Below are positions 7,889-16,551 of a stretch of DNA of 64,000 bases, in pieces; position 1 is the first letter of the stretch; the number at the start of each line of letters is the position of its first letter. Both the position numbers and the translations under genes were made by a program. The stretch is from DAOUCP01 sp034432155 (GTDB lineage: Bacteria > Chloroflexota > Anaerolineae > Epilineales > Epilineaceae): contig DAOUCP010000113.1 of the NCBI GenBank assembly GCA_034432155.1, positions 1-64,000 on the forward strand. The letters run 5' to 3'. The notes under the pieces are model-generated. The model saw only the letters and a program-made list of their open reading frames with translations. It was not told where the DNA came from and made no database searches.

Positions 7889-10771
7889 TTAGAGCTCCAT
7901 CACCTTTAGACTCTCGATGCCACGGTCGTCGACTATCTTGACCGCGATTCTGCGATGATTACCCGCAGCGAAGGGCAGGGAGACGGTGCCTCGGTACGCC
8001 TCGATGAGGTCTTCGTCAATCTCGGCCTTCAGCGCGCAGGCCAGTTTGGCCCAGCCCTCGTTCTGCCCGGCCATCGGGAAGAAGACCTGACGGGGGAAAA
8101 GACTGCGGCCGTCGTAGTCGGTGTCCAGCAGCCACAGGGCAATCTTGTCCTTTCCACCGGACTCGACACCGCCGGTTTTGGTGTTGTAGTAGTCGAAACC
8201 GTGCACCTCGACTACGAAATAACCGTCTTCGCTCTGGCGCAGTTCCACATCCGGCTGACCGATGAGCCAGAAGGACTCGTTGCTGGCACGCTTCTTCCTC
8301 AGGTCATTTGTCAAGAGGTCGGCGCTCATCTGCACCTTGAGCAGCGTCACGCCCGGGCAGTTCGTCTCGTCAATGTCCTTTGCCGCCTCCGGGTCGAACT
8401 GGAATGCGGCGAACACAACCAGTTTTGGCCTTGGAACCAGCGTTTGGGCTTCCTGAATGGCCTGCTCGACCTGGCGCTGCTCGAGCAAAGCGTGTTCCGG
8501 ACCGAAGGAGACGACGACACGCAGGGCGTCGTAGGCAGGCGCCTCTTCCCGCACCGAATCGGCGCCCTCGGGGCTCGGACGAGTTTCTCCGTCAGCATGC
8601 AGCCAACGGCAGCCGGCCAGAGGTTCCAGGCGGCTAGAGCGGATGTACTGCCCCCCCTTGCCGCGGATGCCGGTCTTCAACAGTTCGTCGCGCCATTCCG
8701 CTTGGCGCAGCGTCTCGCCAGACCGGGCGACCGAAAGGTCGGCGCCGTCACTCCCACGCCCTCGCCCAGTCGGAGGCGGGACTAAGTCCTGTACGGATTT
8801 CACCACCGGCGCCGGTACGGCCTCCACGGTGAACGGCCCGGTTACGCGCACGCGCTTGCGGTCCACGAAGGGCTGGTCGTAAAGTGTCTCCTGGCCAGCG
8901 TGGCGAGCAATAGCGTCGTCCATTGCTTTCTGCATCTTGTGGCGCGCCTCGTGAAAGCGCTCAAACGGCTCGCGCGCTTCTTCGGGCCAATCCGCGGGGA
9001 ACTCGAATGGCACTTCCCACTCCAGCAACGCATTGACCGACACCGCCTGGCCGCTCGGCATCGAAATGGTCTCGTAATCGGGCGCGGCAAAGTCCACCAC
9101 GAGACCGGCTCGCCCTCCGGTGGCAACCCTGAATGGAACAGTCTTGCCCTTCAGGGCGGCGTTGAGCTGCCTCAGGGCCTGCTCCACGGCCGGATGCATA
9201 CGCGCGTAGATGCCGTCGATCTCCGCGTTGTTGGCGATCGACTTCAGCGTGACATGCGGCACGGTCCTGTAAACGAAGCCCGAGCCGACGCCTTCCTCGG
9301 GATGCGCCAGTTCGTAGTAGTCGAAGACAGCGGTCATCAGGCGCTGACGGGCAAGCGTGATAGCCACACGCGAGGTGTCGCAAGTAATCCAACGCCGACC
9401 CCATTGCTCCGCCACGTACGCGGTCGTGCCGCTGCCGCAGGTGGGGTCGAAAACAGGTCGCCCGGGGTCAGTGGTCATGTGAAGGCAGCGTTCGAGCACC
9501 TTTTCTGAAGTCTGAACCACGAATATCAGATTAGCTACCGCGCTGGTGTCATTCCAAAGATTGTCAATCTTTTGCATAGGAAAGTCATCATAGTATTGCT
9601 TGTATCTTGGGATGCCGCCAGTATCGTATAGTCTACCGGCACTAACAAGGCGTTGCATTCCTTTCTTATGCGTTCTCCAGCTTTTCCTCTGTGGTGCAAC
9701 AATCCTGCCAGAGAAGAGAAAGTCATAGCTGCATGACTCTGTGTAACCAGAAGAGTTCAGGTCCCTGAAAGCCAACCTTCTTGTTTGTTGACTTCTGCAC
9801 AGCTCAGGTGATAACGCACGAACTGCTCTTACTTGTCCATTGGGTAACTCGGTGAATGCAAACCATGATTCATCAAGGTGCTTCGCAGCGTAGAGTTGTC
9901 TATACTTCAAAAGTTGCTTGTTTTTCGCATACCACACGAGGATATCATGAACTCTGGGCAACTCTCCGAAACCAAGAGCTGACGACTTGCGGAACGATAT
10001 CTGTCTTACAAGATTATCCGCTCCAAACACCTCATCCGTCAGCTCGCGCACGTGGTGGACATTTTCCTCGCTGATTTGCACGAAGATACTGCCACTCTCG
10101 GTCAGGAGTTCGCGGGCCAGCAACAGGCGGTCGCGCAGGTGGGTCAAATAGGAGTGGCTGCCCAGTTCCCAGGTGTCGCGGAAGGCCAGGATCTGCTCCG
10201 GCTCGGCGGTCAAGTCTTCGTCGTTGCCGTCCTTCACGTCGCGCTTGGTCACAAAGGGCTGGAAGTTGGAGCCGTACCTGATGCCGTAGGGTGGGTCGAT
10301 GTAGACCATTTGCACCTTGCCGGCTAGGCCCTCCTTCTCCAGCAGGGAGTTCATCACCAGCAGGCTGTCGCCAGCGATCAGCCTGTTCGACCAGCCGTGC
10401 GCGTGCCGATAGAACTCGATGGCTTCGCGGAGCGGCTCGTCGCGCTGCGCCGCGAAGAGTGAGAGTTGCACCGCGGAGGCCCCGCCCTCACCGCGCCGGC
10501 GCACCGCCTCAATGATCGTGCGTGGCTCGATGCGCTCATGCACGTGCAGGCAGACAGTTGGCACCTCGAAGGAAGTGTGTTCGCCCTTGCCCGCCCAGAT
10601 CAGCTCCGGGGCCAGGTGCGGGTCGTAGGCGTAGGTCTTCCTATGCTGGCCGGCCTCCGGGTCCGTTGCCTGGCTCACCAGCCCCACAGGAGGATTGTTG
10701 ACACGCTGCTTGTCCCGATGCTCGTAGGCGTCAATCGGGCGATCGGATTCACTTCTCTCGTTTCGTCCCAT
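7889..10771 (-). CDS. Type III-like site-specific adenine-N6 DNA methyltransferase
   Basis: A protein of 960 residues. ATG 10771 is chosen over TTG 10774 because GGAGA lies 6-7 bases before it. Motif IV (VYIDPPYG) is at about 157-164 and motif I (FDPTCGSGTTA) at about 441-451, the order of beta-class N6-adenine methyltransferases as in type III Mod subunits. The segment between them is the target-recognition region. It is visibly AT-rich (residues about 250-415, bases about 9520-10025), while both flanks are GC-rich, suggesting an exchanged specificity module. The C-terminal 400 residues form the family's large C-terminal extension. The gene is intact while its partner endonuclease is broken, so it probably acts as a solitary methylase now. 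Confidence 0.85.
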   Translation of the reverse strand: MGRNERSESDRPIDAYEHRDKQRVNNPPVGLVSQATDPEAGQHRKTYAYDPHLAPELIWAGKGEHTSFEVPTVCLHVHERIEPRTIIEAVRRRGEGGASAVQLSLFAAQRDEPLREAIEFYRHAHGWSNRLIAGDSLLVMNSLLEKEGLAGKVQMVYIDPPYGIRYGSNFQPFVTKRDVKDGNDEDLTAEPEQILAFRDTWELGSHSYLTHLRDRLLLARELLTESGSIFVQISEENVHHVRELTDEVFGADNLVRQISFRKSSALGFGELPRVHDILVWYAKNKQLLKYRQLYAAKHLDESWFAFTELPNGQVRAVRALSPELCRSQQTRRLAFRDLNSSGYTESCSYDFLFSGRIVAPQRKSWRTHKKGMQRLVSAGRLYDTGGIPRYKQYYDDFPMQKIDNLWNDTSAVANLIFVVQTSEKVLERCLHMTTDPGRPVFDPTCGSGTTAYVAEQWGRRWITCDTSRVAITLARQRLMTAVFDYYELAHPEEGVGSGFVYRTVPHVTLKSIANNAEIDGIYARMHPAVEQALRQLNAALKGKTVPFRVATGGRAGLVVDFAAPDYETISMPSGQAVSVNALLEWEVPFEFPADWPEEAREPFERFHEARHKMQKAMDDAIARHAGQETLYDQPFVDRKRVRVTGPFTVEAVPAPVVKSVQDLVPPPTGRGRGSDGADLSVARSGETLRQAEWRDELLKTGIRGKGGQYIRSSRLEPLAGCRWLHADGETRPSPEGADSVREEAPAYDALRVVVSFGPEHALLEQRQVEQAIQEAQTLVPRPKLVVFAAFQFDPEAAKDIDETNCPGVTLLKVQMSADLLTNDLRKKRASNESFWLIGQPDVELRQSEDGYFVVEVHGFDYYNTKTGGVESGGKDKIALWLLDTDYDGRSLFPRQVFFPMAGQNEGWAKLACALKAEIDEDLIEAYRGTVSLPFAAGNHRRIAVKIVDDRGIESLKVMEL

Positions 10772-10871
10772 CAAGTTCTCCTGTCCGCGTCTCCCCGTCC
10801 CTACCGCAGCCCGCCGATTTGCCAGTCAGCTGCCGGCCGCAAGCCGAACGACAGAAGCGCACTGCGCCCGT

Positions 10872-11246
10872 TCATGCCGAGCCTGCTCCCGCAATGCCGC
10901 CGAGTACGTCGGGCAGCGACTCCCATGCCGCGTAGTGGGCCGTCGGGAACCTCTCCCGAATGGCGGCTACCTTGCTCGGCGCGCCATCGAGGAAGACGAT
11001 GGGGATCATCCGTCCCCCTTTCGAAGACCAGAGAGCATCCGCCACCTCTCGGCCATGCGAGGGGAGTCGTCGGAGTGAGATCACAACCGCCGTGGGGGGA
11101 TTCCCCTTGATCTCAGCCAGCTTCATCGTCGGCCGCCAAAGGGCCACCTTCCAGCCGTGCTCGGCCAGAGCGGCCGCTATCTCACGTGCTTCCAAGTCGT
11201 CCCAGTGCACCAGCAGCACCGTCCCGCGTTCCTTCATCGAGCTCAT
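10872..11246 (-). CDS. Degenerate response-regulator receiver-like protein
   Basis: A protein of 124 residues; ATG 11246 has GGAGA upstream. The beta-alpha pattern resembles a CheY-type receiver: VLLVHWDDLEAREIAAAL matches the first strand with its acidic pair, and PIVFLDG the fourth. But the phospho-acceptor strand reads VVISLRRLP, with Ser or Leu where Asp is expected, and the conserved Lys is not obvious. If the fold assignment is right, it is a non-phosphorylated receiver. No output domain or kinase gene is adjacent. Confidence 0.5.
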   Translation of the reverse strand: MSSMKERGTVLLVHWDDLEAREIAAALAEHGWKVALWRPTMKLAEIKGNPPTAVVISLRRLPSHGREVADALWSSKGGRMIPIVFLDGAPSKVAAIRERFPTAHYAAWESLPDVLGGIAGAGSA

Positions 11247-11310
11247 CGGTTCTCCAGTTCATTCTCGCGCGGACGGCTCGCCGACCAGCGCTGGACGCCC
11301 TGGGCGACCG

Positions 11311-11763
11311 TCAGCTCCGTCGACTTGTGAACTGGCGTGCTGTCTCCACGGCAGCCAACAGCCGCTGCGGCTCATCGGTGCCGATGCGGAAGCTCCGCCC
11401 GCTGTTCAGCTCCATCTCCACGGCGTCCAACCCCGAGACGTTGAACAACCACCGGCGTGGCGTCAACCTGATGCCCCATCCGTAGTACCACGGATTCCGA
11501 ACGACCCGAGCCTTGCGGATCTCTTCGATACGCCAGCGTTTCCGAATCAGTCCAGGACCGAACGAAACTACCAACTCGTCCGTAGTCACCTCAACCGTGA
11601 GGGCCCCGAACAAGAAGACGGCAGAAGCCAGCAGGACCAAGAGCCAACCAATCCCGCCGCGTTCGCTGGGCGCGAGAATCCACGCCATCGCGCTCCCTGC
11701 AAAGGTCAAGCCGACGCCCAACACGATCAGCGTCCCAATCTGCCGGTGCTTGTAGATCTGCAT
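11311..11763 (-). CDS. Membrane protein with a PH-like domain
   Basis: A protein of 150 residues. Two transmembrane helices (about 8-30 and 38-58) are followed by a soluble beta-rich half. The soluble half has the pattern VEVTTDELVVSFGPGLIRKR ... IRKARVV ... WYYGWGIRL ... FRIGTDEPQRL, typical of small bacterial PH-domain membrane proteins. The ligand is unknown. It sits between the receiver-like gene and an AT-rich membrane protein; the 288 bases upstream (11764-12051) contain no supported gene. Confidence 0.65.
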   Translation of the reverse strand: MQIYKHRQIGTLIVLGVGLTFAGSAMAWILAPSERGGIGWLLVLLASAVFLFGALTVEVTTDELVVSFGPGLIRKRWRIEEIRKARVVRNPWYYGWGIRLTPRRWLFNVSGLDAVEMELNSGRSFRIGTDEPQRLLAAVETARQFTSRRS

Positions 11764-12051
11764 CGCGCGGTCCTCCCATTCGCTGCCGGCCTGGAGCTAA
11801 CTTGCCTGGCGGAAGCTGCTCGGCGCCATCGGATTGTGTGCCACCCCAGCGCGCCGGGCAAGTGGCACCGACACCACCGCCAGCCAGGTCAACTGCCGCG
11901 AGTTCTTGAGCGGCCCTTCATTGCCGAAATGCTCTCTAATAGTAATCAGCGCTCTGCCCGGTCGATTTGCATGCCATTCTATCATTCTTCGATAGCCAGT
12001 CTCAGAACCAACAAACTCACTAGTAGGCTGATGGTGTACAAACACAGCTTT

Positions 12052-12411
12052 CTAGATACTAGAGTGTGATGCAACGTTTCCCGCGATATTGATGAGAGAA
12101 TAGACGAAGATAATCCACAAAGCGATCTTGACCATTTTCTCGAAACGCCTAGCTCTGATGTAGTCTACCCGTGCGGCAACGACGAAAGCACAGATCGGCG
12201 TGACAAAGAGAGAAAACGTTTCTAATATGACAGTATTTGTTTTCTTATTCCCGATTTGGACACCCCAAACAATGTCGGACGGAATTACATCAGCAATCAC
12301 AAGAAGATGGAAAACCGCCAACATTCCATAGATCACTAACAACACATTAGCAGCTAGCTTTGCACCTATAATTCTTTTCATCTGTGCTACTAAGTATGAG
12401 TTTTGGGCCAT
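12052..12411 (-). CDS. Small four-helix membrane protein, AT-rich
   Basis: A protein of 119 residues with four hydrophobic helices (about 18-40, 44-65, 68-82 and 95-112) and a basic loop (RARRFEKMVK). ATG 12411 has only a weak GAGCG upstream; ATG 12381 (MKRIIGAKL) is an alternative start. Composition is strikingly different: I count 25 G/C in the 60 bases from 12061, against about two thirds in neighbours, which suggests recent acquisition. No family recognised. Confidence 0.6.
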   Translation of the reverse strand: MAQNSYLVAQMKRIIGAKLAANVLLVIYGMLAVFHLLVIADVIPSDIVWGVQIGNKKTNTVILETFSLFVTPICAFVVAARVDYIRARRFEKMVKIALWIIFVYSLINIAGNVASHSSI

Positions 12412-12540
12412 CGCTCAATAGTTACAGTAGGTACAACCGTCGCCCGCGGATCCATCTTCTATTCGGATATTACTGGTTTCGGGCCAGAGCGCGGCGCGCG
12501 CCAGAGCGGTAGTTCAGGCAACAAAAGGTCGGCGGCATGC

Positions 12541-12790
12541 CCTGGCTTGCGTGCACCGCCGAGCACTTTCCTGCGCGCCCGGACACGCCTTCCCCGAACA
12601 GACCGCCGACGATAGCCGGATCGAGAGCCCCCTGGCTCGCAGAGGGGCACACCAGTATCCGGGCCGGATCGACTGGGCTAAGATGCGTCCCCCTGGCTCG
12701 CAAAGAGGCGCACCGCCCCGGGCCGGACCGTGGATCGGGTAACGAGCAAGGCCCCGGCCGGACAGGTGCGCACCCTCCGGACCGGTGGCC
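12541..12790. repeat. 61-bp tandem repeat, about 2-3 copies
   Basis: CCTGGCTCGC followed by a GAGGCGCACC-like and a GGGCCGGA-like segment recurs at 12631 and 12692 (61 bases apart), with a poorer match continuing to about 12790 and a related piece at 12541. The array fills the 420-base spacer 12412-12831 between the AT-rich membrane gene and the peroxiredoxin gene; I see no gene in that spacer. Confidence 0.65.
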
Positions 12791-12831
12791 TTGCTAGCGG
12801 GCTGTCGAATGCAGCCGGTTGTCGGGCAGAT

Positions 12832-13515
12832 CTATTTCACGTCCGGCAGCTTCTTCAGGCACATGAACCAATCGAGGCATGTCACATCGGGATCGGGTTT
12901 CTCCACCCGATCCTTGGCCACGCCACAAGAACCCGGAGGCGGAACGATGACATCGTCGCCAGGCTGCCAGTTTGCCGGCGTCGCGATTCCATACTTGTCG
13001 GACGTTTGCATAGCAATCAGCAAACGCATGATCTCATCCATGTTACGCCCATTAGAAAGCGGGTAGTACAGGATTGCCCGCACGATCCCTTTGGGGTCAA
13101 TGATGAAAACAGCCCTAACTGCCTGCGTAGTACTCGCGCCAGGCTGCAGCATACCGAAAGCTCTTGACACTTCCATTTTGAGATCTTCAATAACCGGGAA
13201 GGTCACCTCGATATCCCGCATGCCCTTGTAGCTGATCTTCTCTTTGATTGTACGCAACCACGCGATATGTGCATAGATGCTGTCAATCGAAAGCCCGAGA
13301 AGCTTGCAGTTCCTCTTCGCGAATTCCTCTTGCATGGAAGCGAAGGTCATGAACTCCGTCGTACACACCGGAGTAAAATCTGCGGGGTGCGAGAAAAACA
13401 CGACCCAACTTCCCTCAAAATCCTTGGGGAAATGAATCTCGCCCTGTGTTGTCTTAGCCGTGAACTCCGGTGCCTTGTCACCAATCAATGGCATTCGTAC
13501 GACCTCTTCGCTCAT
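12832..13515 (-). CDS. Peroxiredoxin, 1-Cys/Prx6 (archaeal TPx) type
   Basis: A protein of 227 residues, normal for this subfamily. The peroxidatic Cys is in DFTPVCTTE (Cys51), with the conserved Thr three residues before it. The C-terminal arm carries three more cysteines (about 197, 213 and 219, in PPPGSCG and TCLDWFMC) as in the thermophilic archaeal enzymes that form intramolecular disulphides. It reduces H2O2 and organic peroxides in the cytoplasm. AAGGAG lies 8 bases before ATG 13515. GC is lower than the surroundings (31 of 60 at 13261-13320 by hand count), so it may be acquired. Confidence 0.92.
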   Translation of the reverse strand: MSEEVVRMPLIGDKAPEFTAKTTQGEIHFPKDFEGSWVVFFSHPADFTPVCTTEFMTFASMQEEFAKRNCKLLGLSIDSIYAHIAWLRTIKEKISYKGMRDIEVTFPVIEDLKMEVSRAFGMLQPGASTTQAVRAVFIIDPKGIVRAILYYPLSNGRNMDEIMRLLIAMQTSDKYGIATPANWQPGDDVIVPPPGSCGVAKDRVEKPDPDVTCLDWFMCLKKLPDVK

Positions 13516-13532
13516 TGCTTTGTGCTCCTTCT

Positions 13533-13538
13533 ATCATA
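13533..13538 (-). promoter_or_regulatory. -10 element upstream of the peroxiredoxin gene
   Basis: On the minus strand TATGAT lies about 18 bases before the start codon, inside an AT-rich pocket. No convincing -35 hexamer at 16-18 bases. Confidence 0.35.
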
Positions 13539-13825
13539 ATGGTTTATCTGGCGGCAAGCTAGGTATGCTTCCCACCCGACAGGCTCACGACTCGCCCGCA
13601 CGAAGCGTCGGCCGCGTACCGCGGGCCCGGGGCCAGCACGCCACCGCCCCGAAGCTCCCGCCTGCTACTTGGTGTTCGGGAAGGCGGTGTGCCCCAACCA
13701 CGGCGGTGCGGACTTCATCCCAAGTGTACCTTTGCACAACCCAGGCCGTCAAGCGCCTGCCGGGCCGCATCGACACTGCTTTCGGCCTGGCCTACGATCC
13801 GTCAGCAAACGCGCAGCGGGCGACG

Positions 13826-13982
13826 GGGGCGACCAAGGTGGGAACCACAGAGCCGGCGCGCCCACTCTCGAGCCTTGGGGGCGACCGAGGTGGGAATCAC
13901 AGCGCCGGCGCGCTACTCTCGAGCCTACGGGGGCAACCGAGGTGGGAATCAAGAGCCGGCGCGCCCACTCTCGAGCCTAGGG
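13826..13982. repeat. 52-bp tandem repeat, 3 copies
   Basis: The GAGGTGGGAATCA-type core followed by GCCGGCGCGCCCACTCTCGAG recurs at 13837, 13889 and 13941, exactly 52 bases apart. The palindromic GCCGGCGCGC could form a hairpin in each unit. The array occupies the middle of the 745-base spacer 13516-14260, which otherwise shows no supported gene. Confidence 0.85.
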
Positions 13983-14260
13983 CGGCCACGAAGGCAGGGC
14001 CCTTCCCTGCGTACCTCCGCCAGCCAGGGCTGCAGGTCGACACCGTCCATGCCCAACAGGGCAAAGCGCTTCGGCCCGCGGTCGCCGACGTGCGCATCGC
14101 GTTCGAGGAGCGTATGCTGGGCCAGTTGCCCTGATCCTGGCCACCTTTGCGGATCGGCGCGGGCCGGACCACTTGACGCGGCCCGCCGCCGCGGGGCAGA
14201 ATGGCTCGACGCCCTCAGGGCCGAACGGTGCTTTGGCCCATGCTTCCGAAGGAGTGCCCC

Positions 14261-14713
14261 GTGAATGCGACGCTGGTCGAGCGCGCGCCTGGCCTGGTGC
14301 TGGGCACCAAGTCCCGGATCGATCCGATGGCTGCCCCGTACGCCGAGCTCTGGGCCGCCTACATGACCCATGACCCCCTGGTCGCACCCCTCGCCGTCGA
14401 TGAGACCTGGTACAGTCTGTACTACGGCACCGACGAGCCGGGCCGGGTGGACCTCCTGCTCGGCCGGCTTGTCCCCGAAGGGACGGTCGCCCCCGAGGGT
14501 CTGGCGCTGGGACCCGTCGGCGGTGGGCTGTATGCGGTCTTTGACTGTCAGATGGCTACCATCGGCCGCACATGGCGCGAAATCTACGAGCAGTGGCTGC
14601 CCAGCTCGGGCTACGTCGAGGACGAATCGCGGGCGGCGTTCGAGCACTACACCAGGGGCGGCCAGGGAACCGAAGATAAGGTCCAGATCTTCGTGCCGGT
14701 GAAGCAAGCGTAG
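14261..14713 (+). CDS. GyrI-like small-molecule-binding domain protein
   Basis: A protein of 150 residues. GTG 14261 is chosen because GAAGGAG precedes it by 6 bases; the open frame begins 20 codons earlier with low-complexity sequence. The pattern LGTKSRIDP...APYAELWAAYM near the start, the Gly-rich strand GPVGGGLYAVFDC and ending EDKVQIFVPV are those of the GyrI/SOUL effector-binding fold found in AraC-type regulators and as stand-alone proteins. No DNA-binding domain is attached. The ligand is unknown. Confidence 0.75.
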   Translation: MNATLVERAPGLVLGTKSRIDPMAAPYAELWAAYMTHDPLVAPLAVDETWYSLYYGTDEPGRVDLLLGRLVPEGTVAPEGLALGPVGGGLYAVFDCQMATIGRTWREIYEQWLPSSGYVEDESRAAFEHYTRGGQGTEDKVQIFVPVKQA

Positions 14714-16375
14714 GCTTGCTGGGGCCGTTTCACCGCGCAGGGCAGGAGAGTGGATGCTTGCATAGCGGCTGAGACTCTCGGCGAGCAGACCGCCGATGGA
14801 GTGCCGACGATCCCGCGGCGCAATTAGAGTATCAAGGTCGCGACGCTCACGGTTCGACCGATCACGCTTGTCTCGGCAACTGCCTGCAGTGTGTTCGCAT
14901 CGCGTCCTTGGTCAGCCAACGTCCGTCACCAGGGCTAGGTGCGGCGCCGCCCGATTCCTGGGACGTACCCGAGTCGCTGGCAGCAAGCGGCGACGGCTCT
15001 CTGTGTACGTCAGCTTCTGGACCCATACTTCGCAGACTTCTGTGCCCCGCTCCCGCGCCGACGGAGCGACTCTGGGCCACTGGGTCGTGGGCGCCTACGA
15101 GGCGGGCAGCGTCGTAGCCGAAAGCGGCCAGCATGGCGTCTCCTAACGTGGACAACCGGTGGGAGCCCACGTTCCCGGAATCCCGCGGCTGAGCGGCCGG
15201 ATGTGCAGCTACATTCCCAGACCTGAGACGGACCTGGTGCTCCGCTACTCGCCGCACCGTCGGCAGATCGCGCAGTGGCCGGTTGAGTCGCCTCTGGGCG
15301 GCAACGTGGGAGCTGGACGGCGAGGTCGCTGGAATGGACGCTGACCCGGCCACCCAGGGACTCTGGGTGCGGGTCGGTCAGGCAGCGCGGGCCATCCGGC
15401 ACTTGCAGGAACATGAGTGAGTACGACGGAACGCCACGGACTCGCTGCCAGTTGCCGGGCTGTCCCATCGATCTCACCGTCGGCAAGGGCGGAGACCGGT
15501 AAGTGCTCTTTCACGGGCATCCCGCCCAGGAGTCCTACCGCGGGGTGCGCCGCTACCGCCAGGACTGCACCCTGGTCGACAACCTCGAGGCCTGGGCGGC
15601 TCAACGGCGTGGTGGACCCCGGCACGCCCGGTAATGCGGAAACCACGCCCGGCATCATCTCGGCGCGAGAGGGTGGACCCCGGCGCGCCCGGTAATGCGG
15701 CTGAGCCGTCGGCCACCGACCGTCGTACCGCAACGCCGAAGCCGCCGAAGCACCGACCACCGCCCGCCGGCCCAGCGACACGCCGACCACGCCCCCGTCT
15801 GCGACGCAGACGGCAACAGGCCACAGGGCCGACGTTCCGCATCGAGCGGCCTGGTGGCTGTGCATCCCCCTGACGTGGCGCGATTACAGCCTCGGCCGCT
15901 AGGCTAGCAGGCGCTGGCGACGGTGCTTGATCCCAGGCATTGCGGAACAACGCGCCGCGGCGGGTCCATTGCGCCTGGCTGCGTGCCTGCTGCCTCACGA
16001 AACGCGACGATCCGCTCCACAGCCCTACCGATGGGGTCCTATGCTCGTGGGAATTGCACGTGTCAGCTCGCCCCGTCACGCAGCGGCAGGCTACAGCCTG
16101 GGTCGGTCGTGATCCTGTGCTGCGCCACCTCCAGGCACCACTGTTCAGCGCCGGGCAGCCGCCTGCACAGCTCGATGGTCCTCGACAGCTCCTGCGCTAC
16201 CGGGGGGTCCGCGATGCCCAGACCCACGAGCTGTGCGATCCCGCGGGAGACTGCCGCGCAGACAATGTGGGAGGCTCATTTCGGGCGCCACTGTCCCGCA
16301 TCGCCATCCGAACGGCCGCCTTAGGCCGCGGAGGCCGCGGACGTCAGGCCGCGGGGAAGGGCCGCCCGAACAAGG
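14714..16375. other. 1.6 kb without an intact gene; remnants and repeats
   Basis: No frame has a ribosome site plus sensible composition. A plus-strand piece around 15460-15600 (QLPGCPIDLTVGKGGDR, stop, VLFHGHPAQESYRGVRRY) and a minus-strand piece around 16110-16300 (AVSRGIAQLVGLGIADPP) look like fragments of former genes, each with stops. I cannot identify either. A two-copy 61-bp repeat lies at 15611-15715. Confidence 0.4.
15611..15715. repeat. 61-bp repeat, 2 copies
   Basis: GGTGGACCCCGGCRCGCCC followed by GGTAATGCGG occurs at 15611 and again at 15672, 61 bases apart. The intervening sequence is not repeated a third time. Confidence 0.7.
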
Positions 16376-16460
16376 TGGGGCGGCTGGGACTCGAACCCAG
16401 ACGAGGGGTAGCCTCAGCGGAGTTTAAGTCCGCCGCGTCTGCCAGTTTCGCCACCGCCCC
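16376..16460 (-). tRNA. tRNA-Leu (anticodon UAA)
   Basis: On the minus strand an 85-nt cloverleaf: acceptor GGGGCGG / CCGCCCC, D arm with GGCAGACGC, anticodon stem GCGGA / TCCGC with loop CTTAAAC giving anticodon TAA, a long variable arm, and T arm with GGTTCGAGTCC. A class II tRNA with this anticodon is leucine. The 3' CCA is not fully encoded (ACCTTG follows). Confidence 0.95.
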
Positions 16461-16551
16461 GGCGCGCCATCAGTGTACCACCGTCGGAGGCCCTTCGGTG
16501 AGCCCGGGCCGGGAAACACGGCCCTGGGCGGCAGGCGGTGCATCGAGCTGT

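Noticed and set aside
11797..12045. 82-codon minus-strand frame in the AT-rich patch
   Set aside because: No ribosome site and no motif; the C-terminal half is in a composition shift and could be chance.
13826..13982. 52-bp repeat considered as CRISPR
   Set aside because: The whole 52 bases are repeated, including what would be spacers.
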